A stretch of 52,060 nt of DNA from Chloroflexota bacterium (GTDB lineage Bacteria > Chloroflexota > Ktedonobacteria > Ktedonobacterales > JACDGC01): the NCBI GenBank assembly GCA_021778805.1, contig JAJYBV010000010.1:1-52060 (forward strand), read 5' to 3'. Positions 43,351-52,060 of the stretch are shown in pieces. Position 1 is the stretch's first letter. Every line of letters starts with the position of its first letter. The position numbers and the translations under genes were made by a program. A model generated the notes under the pieces. That model did not search any database, was not told the origin of the DNA, and saw nothing but the letters and a program-made list of their open reading frames with translations.

Positions 43351-44427
43351 ATGTTAGCGTTACGCCGGATATTTACCGATTCAACGCCTCAAGTGCGCCA
43401 TAAAGTTACGGGAATGTATATAATTTTGCTGAGCGCCAATGCCATATTGTGGGCAATTACAGTATATTATTCTATTCGATTTCCATTTTTGCTGCCAATT
43501 GCCTTTGCGGCATATGGCTTTGGCTTGAAACACGCCGTAGACGCCGACCATATTGCAGCAATAGATAACGTAACACGCAAATTGATGCAAGAAAAAAAAC
43601 AGCCGGTAACTGTTGGTTTATTTTTCTCGTTGGGGCATTCCAGCGTTGTCGTTATTATGTCAGTGCTGGTTGCCGCAGGAGTAAGTTTTATACGCAAAGG
43701 TTTAGTCAATGGATCTTCTAACCTGTTAACGGTATTCGGATTGATTGGAACCTCCATTTCAGCAATATTCCTGATCGTCATAGGTGTTATCAACCTTGTT
43801 ATCTTATTTCAAGCCCTGAACGCCTTTAAATATGCCGCAGCAGGAAACCCGATTGGCGATGATATAGATGAATACCTGAATAAACGTGGCTTTTTTGCCC
43901 GGATATTTCGCGGTTTATTTAAATCAATAGATAAAAGCTGGAAAATGTATCCCGTTGGCTTCTTGTTTGGCTTGGGATTCGACACCGCTTCGGAGATCGC
44001 AATTTTAACCGTTTCCGGTTCACTTGCGACCCAAAGCATACCGTTTTATGTTGTGCTGCTGTTTCCGCTGCTGTTTACCGCCGGTATGAGCCTTATAGAC
44101 ACCACCGATGGCATATTAATGCTCGGCGCATATGGCTGGGCGTTTATGAAACCGATTCGCAAATTATACTATAATGTATCCATCACTACCATCTCTGTTT
44201 TTGTCGCATTTGTAATCGGCGGTATCGAAACTATCAGCGTCATCAGCGGGCTGCTGAACTTGCATGGCGGCGTTTGGGATGTGGTGAACGGTGTAAGTTT
44301 CGGCAAAGTTGGTATAAGCATAGTTATCATATTGCTATTAAGCTGGGCGATATCAAGTATTATTTACCGCGCTAAGAAATATGATGATATTGAGCTGAGC
44401 GCTACACAAGCCGGAACACCTGAGTAG
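43351..44427 (+). CDS. NicO/HoxN-family nickel/cobalt transporter
   Basis: GLKHAVDADHIAAIDNVTRK, FFSLGHSSVVV, GLGFDTASEIAIL; start at 43351. Confidence 0.92.
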   Translation: MLALRRIFTDSTPQVRHKVTGMYIILLSANAILWAITVYYSIRFPFLLPIAFAAYGFGLKHAVDADHIAAIDNVTRKLMQEKKQPVTVGLFFSLGHSSVVVIMSVLVAAGVSFIRKGLVNGSSNLLTVFGLIGTSISAIFLIVIGVINLVILFQALNAFKYAAAGNPIGDDIDEYLNKRGFFARIFRGLFKSIDKSWKMYPVGFLFGLGFDTASEIAILTVSGSLATQSIPFYVVLLFPLLFTAGMSLIDTTDGILMLGAYGWAFMKPIRKLYYNVSITTISVFVAFVIGGIETISVISGLLNLHGGVWDVVNGVSFGKVGISIVIILLLSWAISSIIYRAKKYDDIELSATQAGTPE

Positions 44428-44462
44428 CCGCTCTATAAATATTCCGGCAGGTAAAAAGCAGC

Positions 44463-45311
44463 ATGACAGCAGATTTTCAATGGTCTAAATATGGCATAAA
44501 CTGGGGCAGCCGCTCCTATGTAATGGGAATTATTAATATCACACCGGATTCTTTTTCGGGAGACGGCTTAGCCAAAACTCCGGATGAATCAGCGTGGGCG
44601 GAATTGGCGGCCGCTCAGGCGCAGCGGTTTATTGCGGAAGGCTCTGATTGCTTAGATATTGGCGCAGTTTCTACCCGGCCAAAAGCGCAAGAAGTACCTT
44701 ATGAAGTAGAGCGGCGCCGACTGATACCCGCAGTTAAAGCCGTAGTCGCATCTGCTTCCAAGAAAATACCTATTTCCATAGACACAACCGATGCGCGCAT
44801 TGCCGAAGAAGCGCTGGATTGCGGCGCTTCAATCATCAATGATATCAGCGGGCTGCAAGGAGACCCTGCCATGGCAAAGGTTGCAGCGAAAGCGCGCTGC
44901 GGGATAGTTATTATGGCAAATTTGCGAAAAGACCGCCGCGCATCTGTTATGAGCGATGTTACAAGATTTTTAGCATCGTCGCTGGATATCGCATATCAAG
45001 CCGGGATTGCACAAGAAAAAATGAGTATCGATCCCGGATTTGGTTTTGGCCCGCTACCCTCTGAAAATATTACCATGATCCGTATGCTGGATACCCTAAA
45101 AGTATTTGGTTTGCCAATTGTATTTGGCGCATCACGAAAATCTACTCTCAGCAAACTTTTGGCTGGCGCGCCACCGGCTGATCTTCTGGAAGCGTCTTTA
45201 GCGGCTGCGGTAGCGGCAATTTTGCATGGCGCTGATATGGTTCGGGTACACGATGTAGCCGCCACGGTTAAAGCGCGCGCCGTCGCCGACGACATCCGCT
45301 TTGGGCTGTAA
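44463..45311 (+). CDS. folP: Dihydropteroate synthase
   Basis: VMGIINITPDSFSGDG, DIGAVSTRP, SIDTTDARIAEEALDCGASIINDISG, VRVHDVAATVKARAVADDI. Confidence 0.94.
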   Translation: MTADFQWSKYGINWGSRSYVMGIINITPDSFSGDGLAKTPDESAWAELAAAQAQRFIAEGSDCLDIGAVSTRPKAQEVPYEVERRRLIPAVKAVVASASKKIPISIDTTDARIAEEALDCGASIINDISGLQGDPAMAKVAAKARCGIVIMANLRKDRRASVMSDVTRFLASSLDIAYQAGIAQEKMSIDPGFGFGPLPSENITMIRMLDTLKVFGLPIVFGASRKSTLSKLLAGAPPADLLEASLAAAVAAILHGADMVRVHDVAATVKARAVADDIRFGL

Positions 45312-45358
45312 CCATTATCGGAAAAATAAGTTTCATGCAGTATTACCAAGAACAGCAA

Positions 45359-45392
45359 AAAGAGGCTGGAAGCAAATTCGTCCAACCTCTTT
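45359..45392. terminator. Bidirectional terminator between convergent folP and BNR lipoprotein
   Basis: AAAGAGGCTGGA-N10-TCCAACCTCTTT. Confidence 0.75.
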
Positions 45393-45415
45393 AAGATTGC
45401 GCCAATACAAGCTGC

Positions 45416-46609
45416 CTAAGCGGGAGCTTGCAGTAAATCTAAGCCAGAGTTAAATGTTGTGAAGGTTTGGCCGCCATCAGAACTTACTGCCGGACCTTGC
45501 CCCTGCCCGTTGGAAGATAGGTATAGCTTATTATTTTGGGCAAAATTCGGTGAGAAAATAAACGCCGGATTATTGACACCTTCTTGCGTTACCGTACTTT
45601 GCTGATTCCAGGTTTTGCCTCCATCAGTAGAAGTATAAAAACCCTGCGATGTCGTACTGCTGCTATCCGCAGCGAAAGTGATGAAAGCAATTTCATTGCT
45701 TTTAAAGAAATTCGGGGCAAAAGCCACTTCGTTAATATCCAGCGAAGTAACCGGAGTACTTAGCGTATTCCATGTTTGGCCGCCATCGGTGGAGATTTGT
45801 GCGTTTGTATTATTTACGGCAATAAGTGTTTGTTCTGCGGCAAAATTTGGAGCAATAGCAACAAGATTTTGTTTGCCGGTTAAAACTTGACTCCATGTTT
45901 GACCGCCATCAGTTGTTTTAAAAAGATTTGTTGCAAAACTTGAATCAGTAAATTGCGCAAAAATAGTGTGATCTTGCCCATACGTTGGAGAGATTGTAAA
46001 AATATTCGGATCCCCGGTATTCGCGGGTCCGCTAACCGTATTCCATGTCTGCCCGTTATTGGTAGACGTATAAAAACTGCCGGCTGTTTGCGGACAAGAA
46101 TAAGCTGATGCAGGAGCCGCGGTAGCATTGGCAGTAGCTGTAGCGGTGGGAGTGCCGCTGCCGGGAATTTGTGCGTCTTTGCCAAAAATCAAGTGATCGG
46201 TTCCAAAGTTTGGTGAAATGCCAATCACAGATACACATAACAAAGACCATGTTTTACCGCCATCAGTAGAAACACTATTTCCTAAGAACATCGTATTATC
46301 ATTTAAAAAGTTTGGTGAAACAAAAAGCGGCCCGCGAACCGTTGCTTTTTCATCACCGATTTTGTTCCATTGAGAACCGGAATATTGATATATCGCGTTT
46401 TCGGCGTCTGCCAACAGAATGTCTCCATTTTGTCCATTTGAAACAACAGCCATATCATTCACAAAATAGTCACATGTGCTGGGTGTGCATTGAGATCCGA
46501 GCAAATTTGCGGCGCTGCAAGCGCTGAAGCTAAGCAGCAGCGCGGCTAGGCAAGAAAAAATAAAAAAATACTTTGCGGGTTTCTTTTGCAAAAAAAATTG
46601 TGCAAACAC
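45416..46609 (-). CDS. BNR/sialidase-type beta-propeller lipoprotein
   Basis: Repeated STDGGQTWNT/TTDGGQTWSQ motifs; lipobox LLSFSAC; GTG at 46609 has GGAGG upstream. Confidence 0.85.
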   Translation of the reverse strand: MFAQFFLQKKPAKYFFIFSCLAALLLSFSACSAANLLGSQCTPSTCDYFVNDMAVVSNGQNGDILLADAENAIYQYSGSQWNKIGDEKATVRGPLFVSPNFLNDNTMFLGNSVSTDGGKTWSLLCVSVIGISPNFGTDHLIFGKDAQIPGSGTPTATATANATAAPASAYSCPQTAGSFYTSTNNGQTWNTVSGPANTGDPNIFTISPTYGQDHTIFAQFTDSSFATNLFKTTDGGQTWSQVLTGKQNLVAIAPNFAAEQTLIAVNNTNAQISTDGGQTWNTLSTPVTSLDINEVAFAPNFFKSNEIAFITFAADSSSTTSQGFYTSTDGGKTWNQQSTVTQEGVNNPAFIFSPNFAQNNKLYLSSNGQGQGPAVSSDGGQTFTTFNSGLDLLQAPA

Positions 46610-46777
46610 TCTAAGCCTCCTGCGCAACAATCTAAAATAACAGCTGTCTGCGTACAAACATATGCGCCGTCGTTCCAGAAATTCGCGCGGCGTACTATAG
46701 GCGTTTATAAGCAAATAGTTTAAGCAGCTGCCACAAAAATGTTAGCTGATGTGATAACGCTTTCCCTTATGATAACC

Positions 46778-46890
46778 TGAGCATACATAAAACATACAGC
46801 AGGATGTGCAATAAACAGCATGCCTTCTGACTTGGCTGGGGGTAACCCCCGATTCCTCTTATTCCATTTTTTAGGCTTAGGTCTCTGGGC
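46778..46890 (+). ncRNA. Candidate structured 5' leader (copy B) upstream of the S53 peptidase
   Basis: Shares blocks with 13967-14063; GGGGG-taa-CCCCC hairpin versus GGGA-agtg-TCCC in copy A. Confidence 0.5.
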
Positions 46891-46958
46891 ACAAAGGAAA
46901 GTTCTAATTTATATTGATTGCATAAATACCAAGAGAATTACTATGATATTGAACACAT

Positions 46959-47026
46959 TGTGAAGCATTTCACTAAGAAAAATGTGAATTTAGTCACACT
47001 TAGGCATAAAAGTGAATCTTCTCACA
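46959..47026. promoter_or_regulatory. Three tandem CRP/FNR-type half-site palindromes
   Basis: TGTGA-AGCATT-TCACT (46959-46974), TGTGA-ATTTAG-TCACA (46983-46998), AGTGA-ATCTTC-TCACA (47011-47026). Confidence 0.6.
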
Positions 47027-47180
47027 TATTTTCCCTCCTCAGTCTGCCAAATATAAGTTATGCTTTTGTAAGAACGTCAAACAATACAGGGGAAGATAGG
47101 GCAGTATGTTTCCCTGTATGACGTTTCCCGCTCTGCTTAAAACATTATTTTCACCCGCTTGCGAAAGGAGGATAGCGAAA

Positions 47181-49079
47181 ATGGCAGCGCCAACAAAAAC
47201 TATCCCAAACTCTATCAGGAGAACGCCGGCGCCTTTATGGTTAGGAACAATAGTTACGCTTACCGCGCTGGTGTTTACTTCATGCTCTGGTATATTCGGA
47301 ACATCCGCTTCTGGGGCTTCTAACCCCTGCGCCGGCACATATCAAGGAAATCAGCCATCCGGTTCAGGTAATTTAGGTTCTCCGGCAAATTCAACCGCAA
47401 CACCAATCGGACCGGTTCCAGCAAACCAAGTAATTAACCTAAATGTGCAGTTGGCGGTTAACACCAGCGCACTTGCGGCGTGCGAGCAGGCGCTCTATAA
47501 CCCGCAGTCACCGGTATATGGGCATTTTTTAACTCCGCAGCAAGTGGCAAGTGAATTTGCGCCCGCACAAAAATCCATTGACGCATTGACACAATATTTT
47601 ACCGATAATGGCTTGCAGGTAACTCAAACATATGCTACCAACGCTGCAATGTCGGTTAGCGGAACCGCGCAGCAAATTGAAAAAGCTTTTTCTATTCAGC
47701 TCAATGAGTATCCAAAAGGGAATACAACATACTATGCGCCAAATCAAACCCCAACGCTGCCGGCAAATTTACAAGGTATCATTGCAAATATCACCGGATT
47801 AAATACAGAATCCTCGGTGCATTGCAACGTCAGCGGCGGTAAATCTTCATGTTCTTACTTAAATACAAATCTGCATTTTACCAAACCGAAGAAAACAGTC
47901 TCCACCCATGTAGCCGATACCCCAAGCGGCGATTGCACCCTTGCTTCAATCGGCATTCCAATAGTTGGCGGCGCAACCAGCCCCTCACAGCAGCTGCTTA
48001 CCTGGGCCAGTTTGCGGCAAGCTTATGGTTTAAATACTCTGGGCGCAGCCGGATATGACGGCAGTAACACCGCTATTGGCATGGTCGAATTCGACACATA
48101 CGATCCCACTGATGTAAATAACTACATGTTATGCGCCGGCTCGTATGCGCCAAACCGCATTATTAACGATGTAGTTGTCACCGGCGGGGTAGCGCCAAAT
48201 TCGGGATCCGGCGCCGGCGAAGCAGAATTAGATCTGGAGTTAGCGGCTGGATTAACATCTTCCACTACTCAAATTATTGATTATTATGCGCCAAACAATA
48301 TACAATGGGCGGCGTCTTTAGAAGATATTCTGAATAAAGCGGCAAGCGATCATAAAGTTTCGGTGCTTTCTATCAGTTATGGTGACTATGAAGCAGATAT
48401 GACTCCGACCTATATGATGGCTGTGAACAATTCTCTTCAAGTGCTGGCAAGTGAAGGCATTAGCGTATTTATTGCCAGTGGCGACTGCGGAGCGTATGGC
48501 AGCGGACAATATGGCGAAAAAGCGCTGAGTTTTCCCGCAAGCGCGCCATGGGCAATTGCCGTTGGCGGCACACAACTGAACGCCGATCCACTGGGAAATG
48601 TTAGCAGCGAGCAAGCTTGGGGCAACAGCAGCCCCGATACAACTACATGTCAAAATACTTGGGGCAGCGGCGGCGGTGTAAGCAGTGTATCAAGCTTCAC
48701 CGTACCTTCTTGGCAGCGCGGAACCGGTGTAGAAAACCAATATTCTACCGGATTGCGCCAAGTTCCGGATGTAGCCGCCGCCGCAATCAATATTTCCTTC
48801 TACTATCAAGGGCTTTGGCTTGCTGTCGGGGGCACCAGCGCAGCAGCGCCTATTTGGGCAGCGGGAATAGATGTGGTAAACCAAGATTTAGCGGCGCATA
48901 ATAAGCCGTTATTTGGCGGTGTTCCCAACATTTACACACTGGCCAATAAGCACAAAGCGGCATTTAACGATATTACCAAAGGCAATAACCAATTTTTTAA
49001 CGCAACTCCCGGTTGGGACTATACTACCGGATGGGGTTCGCCGCACTTTGACATTATTGCGCAAACACTTGGCGGCTAA
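47181..49079 (+). CDS. S53 (sedolisin/kumamolisin) peptidase, lipoprotein with pro-domain
   Basis: Pro-kumamolisin-like N-terminal domain, GEAELDLELA, VGGTSAAAPIWAAGID catalytic Ser region; lipobox ALVFTSC; AAGGAGG before ATG 47181. Confidence 0.92.
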   Translation: MAAPTKTIPNSIRRTPAPLWLGTIVTLTALVFTSCSGIFGTSASGASNPCAGTYQGNQPSGSGNLGSPANSTATPIGPVPANQVINLNVQLAVNTSALAACEQALYNPQSPVYGHFLTPQQVASEFAPAQKSIDALTQYFTDNGLQVTQTYATNAAMSVSGTAQQIEKAFSIQLNEYPKGNTTYYAPNQTPTLPANLQGIIANITGLNTESSVHCNVSGGKSSCSYLNTNLHFTKPKKTVSTHVADTPSGDCTLASIGIPIVGGATSPSQQLLTWASLRQAYGLNTLGAAGYDGSNTAIGMVEFDTYDPTDVNNYMLCAGSYAPNRIINDVVVTGGVAPNSGSGAGEAELDLELAAGLTSSTTQIIDYYAPNNIQWAASLEDILNKAASDHKVSVLSISYGDYEADMTPTYMMAVNNSLQVLASEGISVFIASGDCGAYGSGQYGEKALSFPASAPWAIAVGGTQLNADPLGNVSSEQAWGNSSPDTTTCQNTWGSGGGVSSVSSFTVPSWQRGTGVENQYSTGLRQVPDVAAAAINISFYYQGLWLAVGGTSAAAPIWAAGIDVVNQDLAAHNKPLFGGVPNIYTLANKHKAAFNDITKGNNQFFNATPGWDYTTGWGSPHFDIIAQTLGG

Positions 49080-49110
49080 CTTAGCCTTTGTAAAAATAGC
49101 TTAGCTTAAA

Positions 49111-49144
49111 AAATCAGGGTGGCCATAACGGTCATCCTGATTTA
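49111..49144 (+). terminator. Terminator-like hairpin after S53 peptidase
   Basis: AAATCAGGGTGGCC-ataac-GGTCATCCTGATTT. Confidence 0.7.
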
Positions 49145-49268
49145 TGTATACAGCGCGTTTTTAAAATAGTGCGCCGACAAGATACTTTTACCGGTATCGC
49201 GTTCTTTTGCCGATATTTATTGACATTCGGTGTACAGAGTCGTACAATGATGTATAGTGGCAATGTAG

Positions 49269-49466
49269 AAAGAGCGGGCATGTATGTCAATACTCCCAGC
49301 GCCATCGATGAATATTGCAGTTTGGATCCCACGCGACAGAAACTATCGAACCCCGTCAGGGCGGAAGCAGCAGCGGTAAGGTAGGACCTCTGAGCGCCGC
49401 GGCCAATTCAAATTTGCGTTTCATGGGTGGCGTGGGGTGTGTTGATATGGCCGGCTCTCTCTTTTT
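49269..49466 (+). ncRNA. ffs: Signal recognition particle RNA (bounds approximate)
   Basis: CCCCGTCAGGGCGGAAGCAGCAGCGGTAAG domain IV; TTTGGATCCCACGCGACAG; long complementary arms AAAGAG.../...CTCTTT; directly upstream of dnaX. Confidence 0.9.
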
Positions 49467-49520
49467 AGGGAATCTATAAAAATAGCGGCGCAGCGTCTCC
49501 GAGGAAGCAGGGATCAGGAA

Positions 49521-51449
49521 ATGGCGGAACAATCCCAAACACTATACCGCAAATGGCGATCTCAAACTTTTAACGAACTTATCGGGCAAGACTCCATATC
49601 ACAAACACTACGCAAGGCAATAACAGCAAATAGGCTTGCCCACGCATATTTATTCTGCGGCCCCCGCGGAACCGGCAAAACATCATCGGCGCGGCTGTTG
49701 GCTAAAATTGTGAATTGCCAAAATCCTCAAAATAGCGAACCGTGCAATACTTGCGTATCTTGCCGCGAAATTACCGAAGGCATGTCTACCGATGTATTTG
49801 AAATCGACGCAGCCTCGAACCGCGGTATTGACGAAATCCGCGACTTGCGGGACCGCGCCCGCGTTTCTTCCGGAAAAGGCAAAACTCGCTTCTACATTAT
49901 CGATGAAGCGCACATGCTAACAACCGAAGCATTTAACGCATTGCTAAAAACACTGGAAGAGCCGCCGCCGCATGTTATCTTTGTGCTTGCCACCACCGAA
50001 GCAAATAAAATTCCGGCGACGGTGTTATCACGCTGCCAGCGATTTGATTTTCGCCGGATCCCCATGCGCGAAATTGCCGATCGATTAGCTTTTGTTGCGC
50101 AGCAGGAACAAATACCGTATGAACCCGCCGCGTTGGAAATTATCGCGCGCGCAGCGCAAGGCGGCATGCGTGACGCGCTTAGCCTGCTAGACCAGGCGCG
50201 CGCGTTCAGTACAGACACCATTACTGTTGCCATTGTCCGCTCTATGCTTGGCATGACGGATCCGGCGCTGATACACGAGTTAGCGCGTTTTATTGCGCAA
50301 AATGATGCGGCGGCCGGTTTGCGCCGCATTTACGATTTAGTGCAATCCGGCGTGGACCCCCGGCAAATTGCTTCCCAGCTTACCGAATTATGGAGATGGC
50401 TGGCTCTTGCGCGCGCCAACGCCGATTTAAAAACGATTATTGATATTTCTGACGAAGAAGCCCACGAAATTCTTGAAATTGCCGCATTATTTGATCTCCC
50501 GGTCATTACTCGCTGTGCGCGCGTTTTTTCAGGTGACACAGTTGGCCCGCGTTCGCTTTCCGTCCCCCAGCTTGCGATTGAACTGGATTTTTTAGATTGC
50601 ATACATATTGCGCACCAGCCATTGCAACAAACGCTGCCTGCTGCCACTGAACCATCTGCAAAAACATTGCCTTCATCCGCTGTACGCGCTGAAACACCAA
50701 CAAAAAAACCTGTCAGCCAACCAACCAGTGAACCGCTGTCCGAAACTGCATCAATCAATACTCCTCAGCAAACCAACAGCCCGCAGCGTTCTTCCTCTGC
50801 GGAAACCGCCATACCTTCCCAACAGATTTCCACGCAAAGCCAGTTAAACCGCGACAGCAAAGTTGCGGGGCAAAATAACACTGCCATACATTCCGGTGAA
50901 CTTTTGGAACGGGCACGAGATGCTTGGGAAATTATTCAAAAAGTAATTCATCAAAAAGATAAACCAACTGAAGCATTGTTGCGCAACGCAAAATTAATCG
51001 CCGCAGACGCCGGAGATCCGGCAGTGCTCTATTTTCAGGCAACAAAAATATTCGTAACGAAATTGCAAGAAATTAACCGCAAGCAGATAATCGAAAGCAG
51101 TATTAAAGATGTGCTGCAAGTTCCCTGCCTTATTCAATTGATGACTGCAGAAGAGGGAGAACATTTACTGCGCCATCGTGGCATAGCCTCTGCAGAACAA
51201 ACCGCCCCCGGAATACAGCCAATGAAGGCAAAAGAAACTGCGCCTGCCGGCAAACCTGCGATAACCGACCAAACTATATCTGCAAATGAAGCTCAAACCG
51301 ATACTAAACCAGTGTCTGCGCCTGCTACTCAACCCGGAAACGCTCCGCAATCGCTCATTGATATCGCCCGGCAAGATCCTGTAATACGCGCGGTGGCCGC
51401 CGAATTTGACGCCGAAATTATTCGGGTCGCTAAAAATCAATCAGAATAA
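49521..51449 (+). CDS. dnaX: DNA polymerase III subunit gamma/tau
   Basis: YRKWRSQTFNELIGQDSI, LFCGPRGTGKTSSARLLAK, FYIIDEAHMLTTEAFNALLKTLEEPP. Confidence 0.97.
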   Translation: MAEQSQTLYRKWRSQTFNELIGQDSISQTLRKAITANRLAHAYLFCGPRGTGKTSSARLLAKIVNCQNPQNSEPCNTCVSCREITEGMSTDVFEIDAASNRGIDEIRDLRDRARVSSGKGKTRFYIIDEAHMLTTEAFNALLKTLEEPPPHVIFVLATTEANKIPATVLSRCQRFDFRRIPMREIADRLAFVAQQEQIPYEPAALEIIARAAQGGMRDALSLLDQARAFSTDTITVAIVRSMLGMTDPALIHELARFIAQNDAAAGLRRIYDLVQSGVDPRQIASQLTELWRWLALARANADLKTIIDISDEEAHEILEIAALFDLPVITRCARVFSGDTVGPRSLSVPQLAIELDFLDCIHIAHQPLQQTLPAATEPSAKTLPSSAVRAETPTKKPVSQPTSEPLSETASINTPQQTNSPQRSSSAETAIPSQQISTQSQLNRDSKVAGQNNTAIHSGELLERARDAWEIIQKVIHQKDKPTEALLRNAKLIAADAGDPAVLYFQATKIFVTKLQEINRKQIIESSIKDVLQVPCLIQLMTAEEGEHLLRHRGIASAEQTAPGIQPMKAKETAPAGKPAITDQTISANEAQTDTKPVSAPATQPGNAPQSLIDIARQDPVIRAVAAEFDAEIIRVAKNQSE

Positions 51450-51519
51450 TATTAGCGTTCTTTCTTTCATAAATCCAATTTCAGAATGCGCTTGAACATA
51501 ATATTACCATGCGCATGGT

Positions 51520-51927
51520 TTACCCGCCGATAACAGCGCGCGCATTCTGCGCCAGCGCGGGTACACCGTTCTCCAGTTCCTCAAAAAAGGGATCATCGGT
51601 AAAACCGGCGCGCATGCGTTTATAGCTGCCTTCCAGCAAAATAGCCATCTTCCAAATTGCCAGCGCATGATAAAAGCGCATGGTATCAGCCGAAAAGCTT
51701 ATTTGCGCGCGCTGAGCATAATGCTGCGCCAATTCATCTCTTGTCGGAAAGCCATCCTCTTCCGTCACTCGCCAGTTATTCTCTGCGGAAAGCGCCGGCG
51801 GTGGATCTCCTTTTTGCCGCCAAAATGCCAGTAAATACCCTAAATCCGCTAACGGATCACCGATTGTTGCCATCTCCCAATCCAGCACACCAATTACCCG
51901 CGCAGGAGCTTCAGCAGCAAACATCAA
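51520..51927 (-). pseudogene. Aminoglycoside phosphotransferase-family kinase, N-terminally truncated
   Basis: VDNLMFAAEAPARVIGVLDWEMATIGDPLADLGYLLAFW matches the C-terminal part; the HGD catalytic region is missing and the frame closes at TGA just upstream. Confidence 0.65.
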
Positions 51928-52060
51928 ATTATCAACTCACCTTACGCACAATCAATCGCACAGGAGGTTTTGAGAGATCGAAGTTCAGACAAACTGGATT
52001 GCAGAGCTTTGAGATAGAGCTTTGTTTTGAGAGCAAAGTGATTCAGGTGAGTCGCTTTGG

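Overview
52-kb bacterial chromosomal window. Gene content loosely suggests Chloroflexota, but taxonomy is not established from sequence alone. Most of it is ordinary housekeeping sequence: ligA, aminotransferase, sdhCDAB, tgt, tatD, ABC exporter, two-component system, murF, ppdK, recA, pfkA, MFS, NicO, folP, ffs-dnaX. The accessory signal is mainly intergenic. (1) A dispersed, multi-hairpin, non-coding repeat occurs about 8 times. Its most complete copies are bounded by long inverted arms that differ between copies but are complementary within a copy; one sits exactly at the stop codon of a response regulator and separates it from its histidine kinase. (2) A roughly 110-nt conserved leader-like sequence occurs upstream of two unrelated genes, a HIT protein and an S53 peptidase, with a compensatory hairpin change. 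(3) Three TGTGA-N6-TCACA-like operators lie upstream of the S53 gene. (4) A decayed polymorphic-toxin locus contains an Rhs C-terminal tip with an alpha/beta-hydrolase, a lipoprotein with an in-frame amber codon, and a frameshifted VbhA-like antitoxin fragment. (5) A CysS-family gene has MshC-like features. (6) The SRP RNA has a shortened apical helix. No CRISPR array, tRNA, rRNA or intact transposase was recognised. All calls come from reading sequence and motifs by eye; no database search or folding was run.
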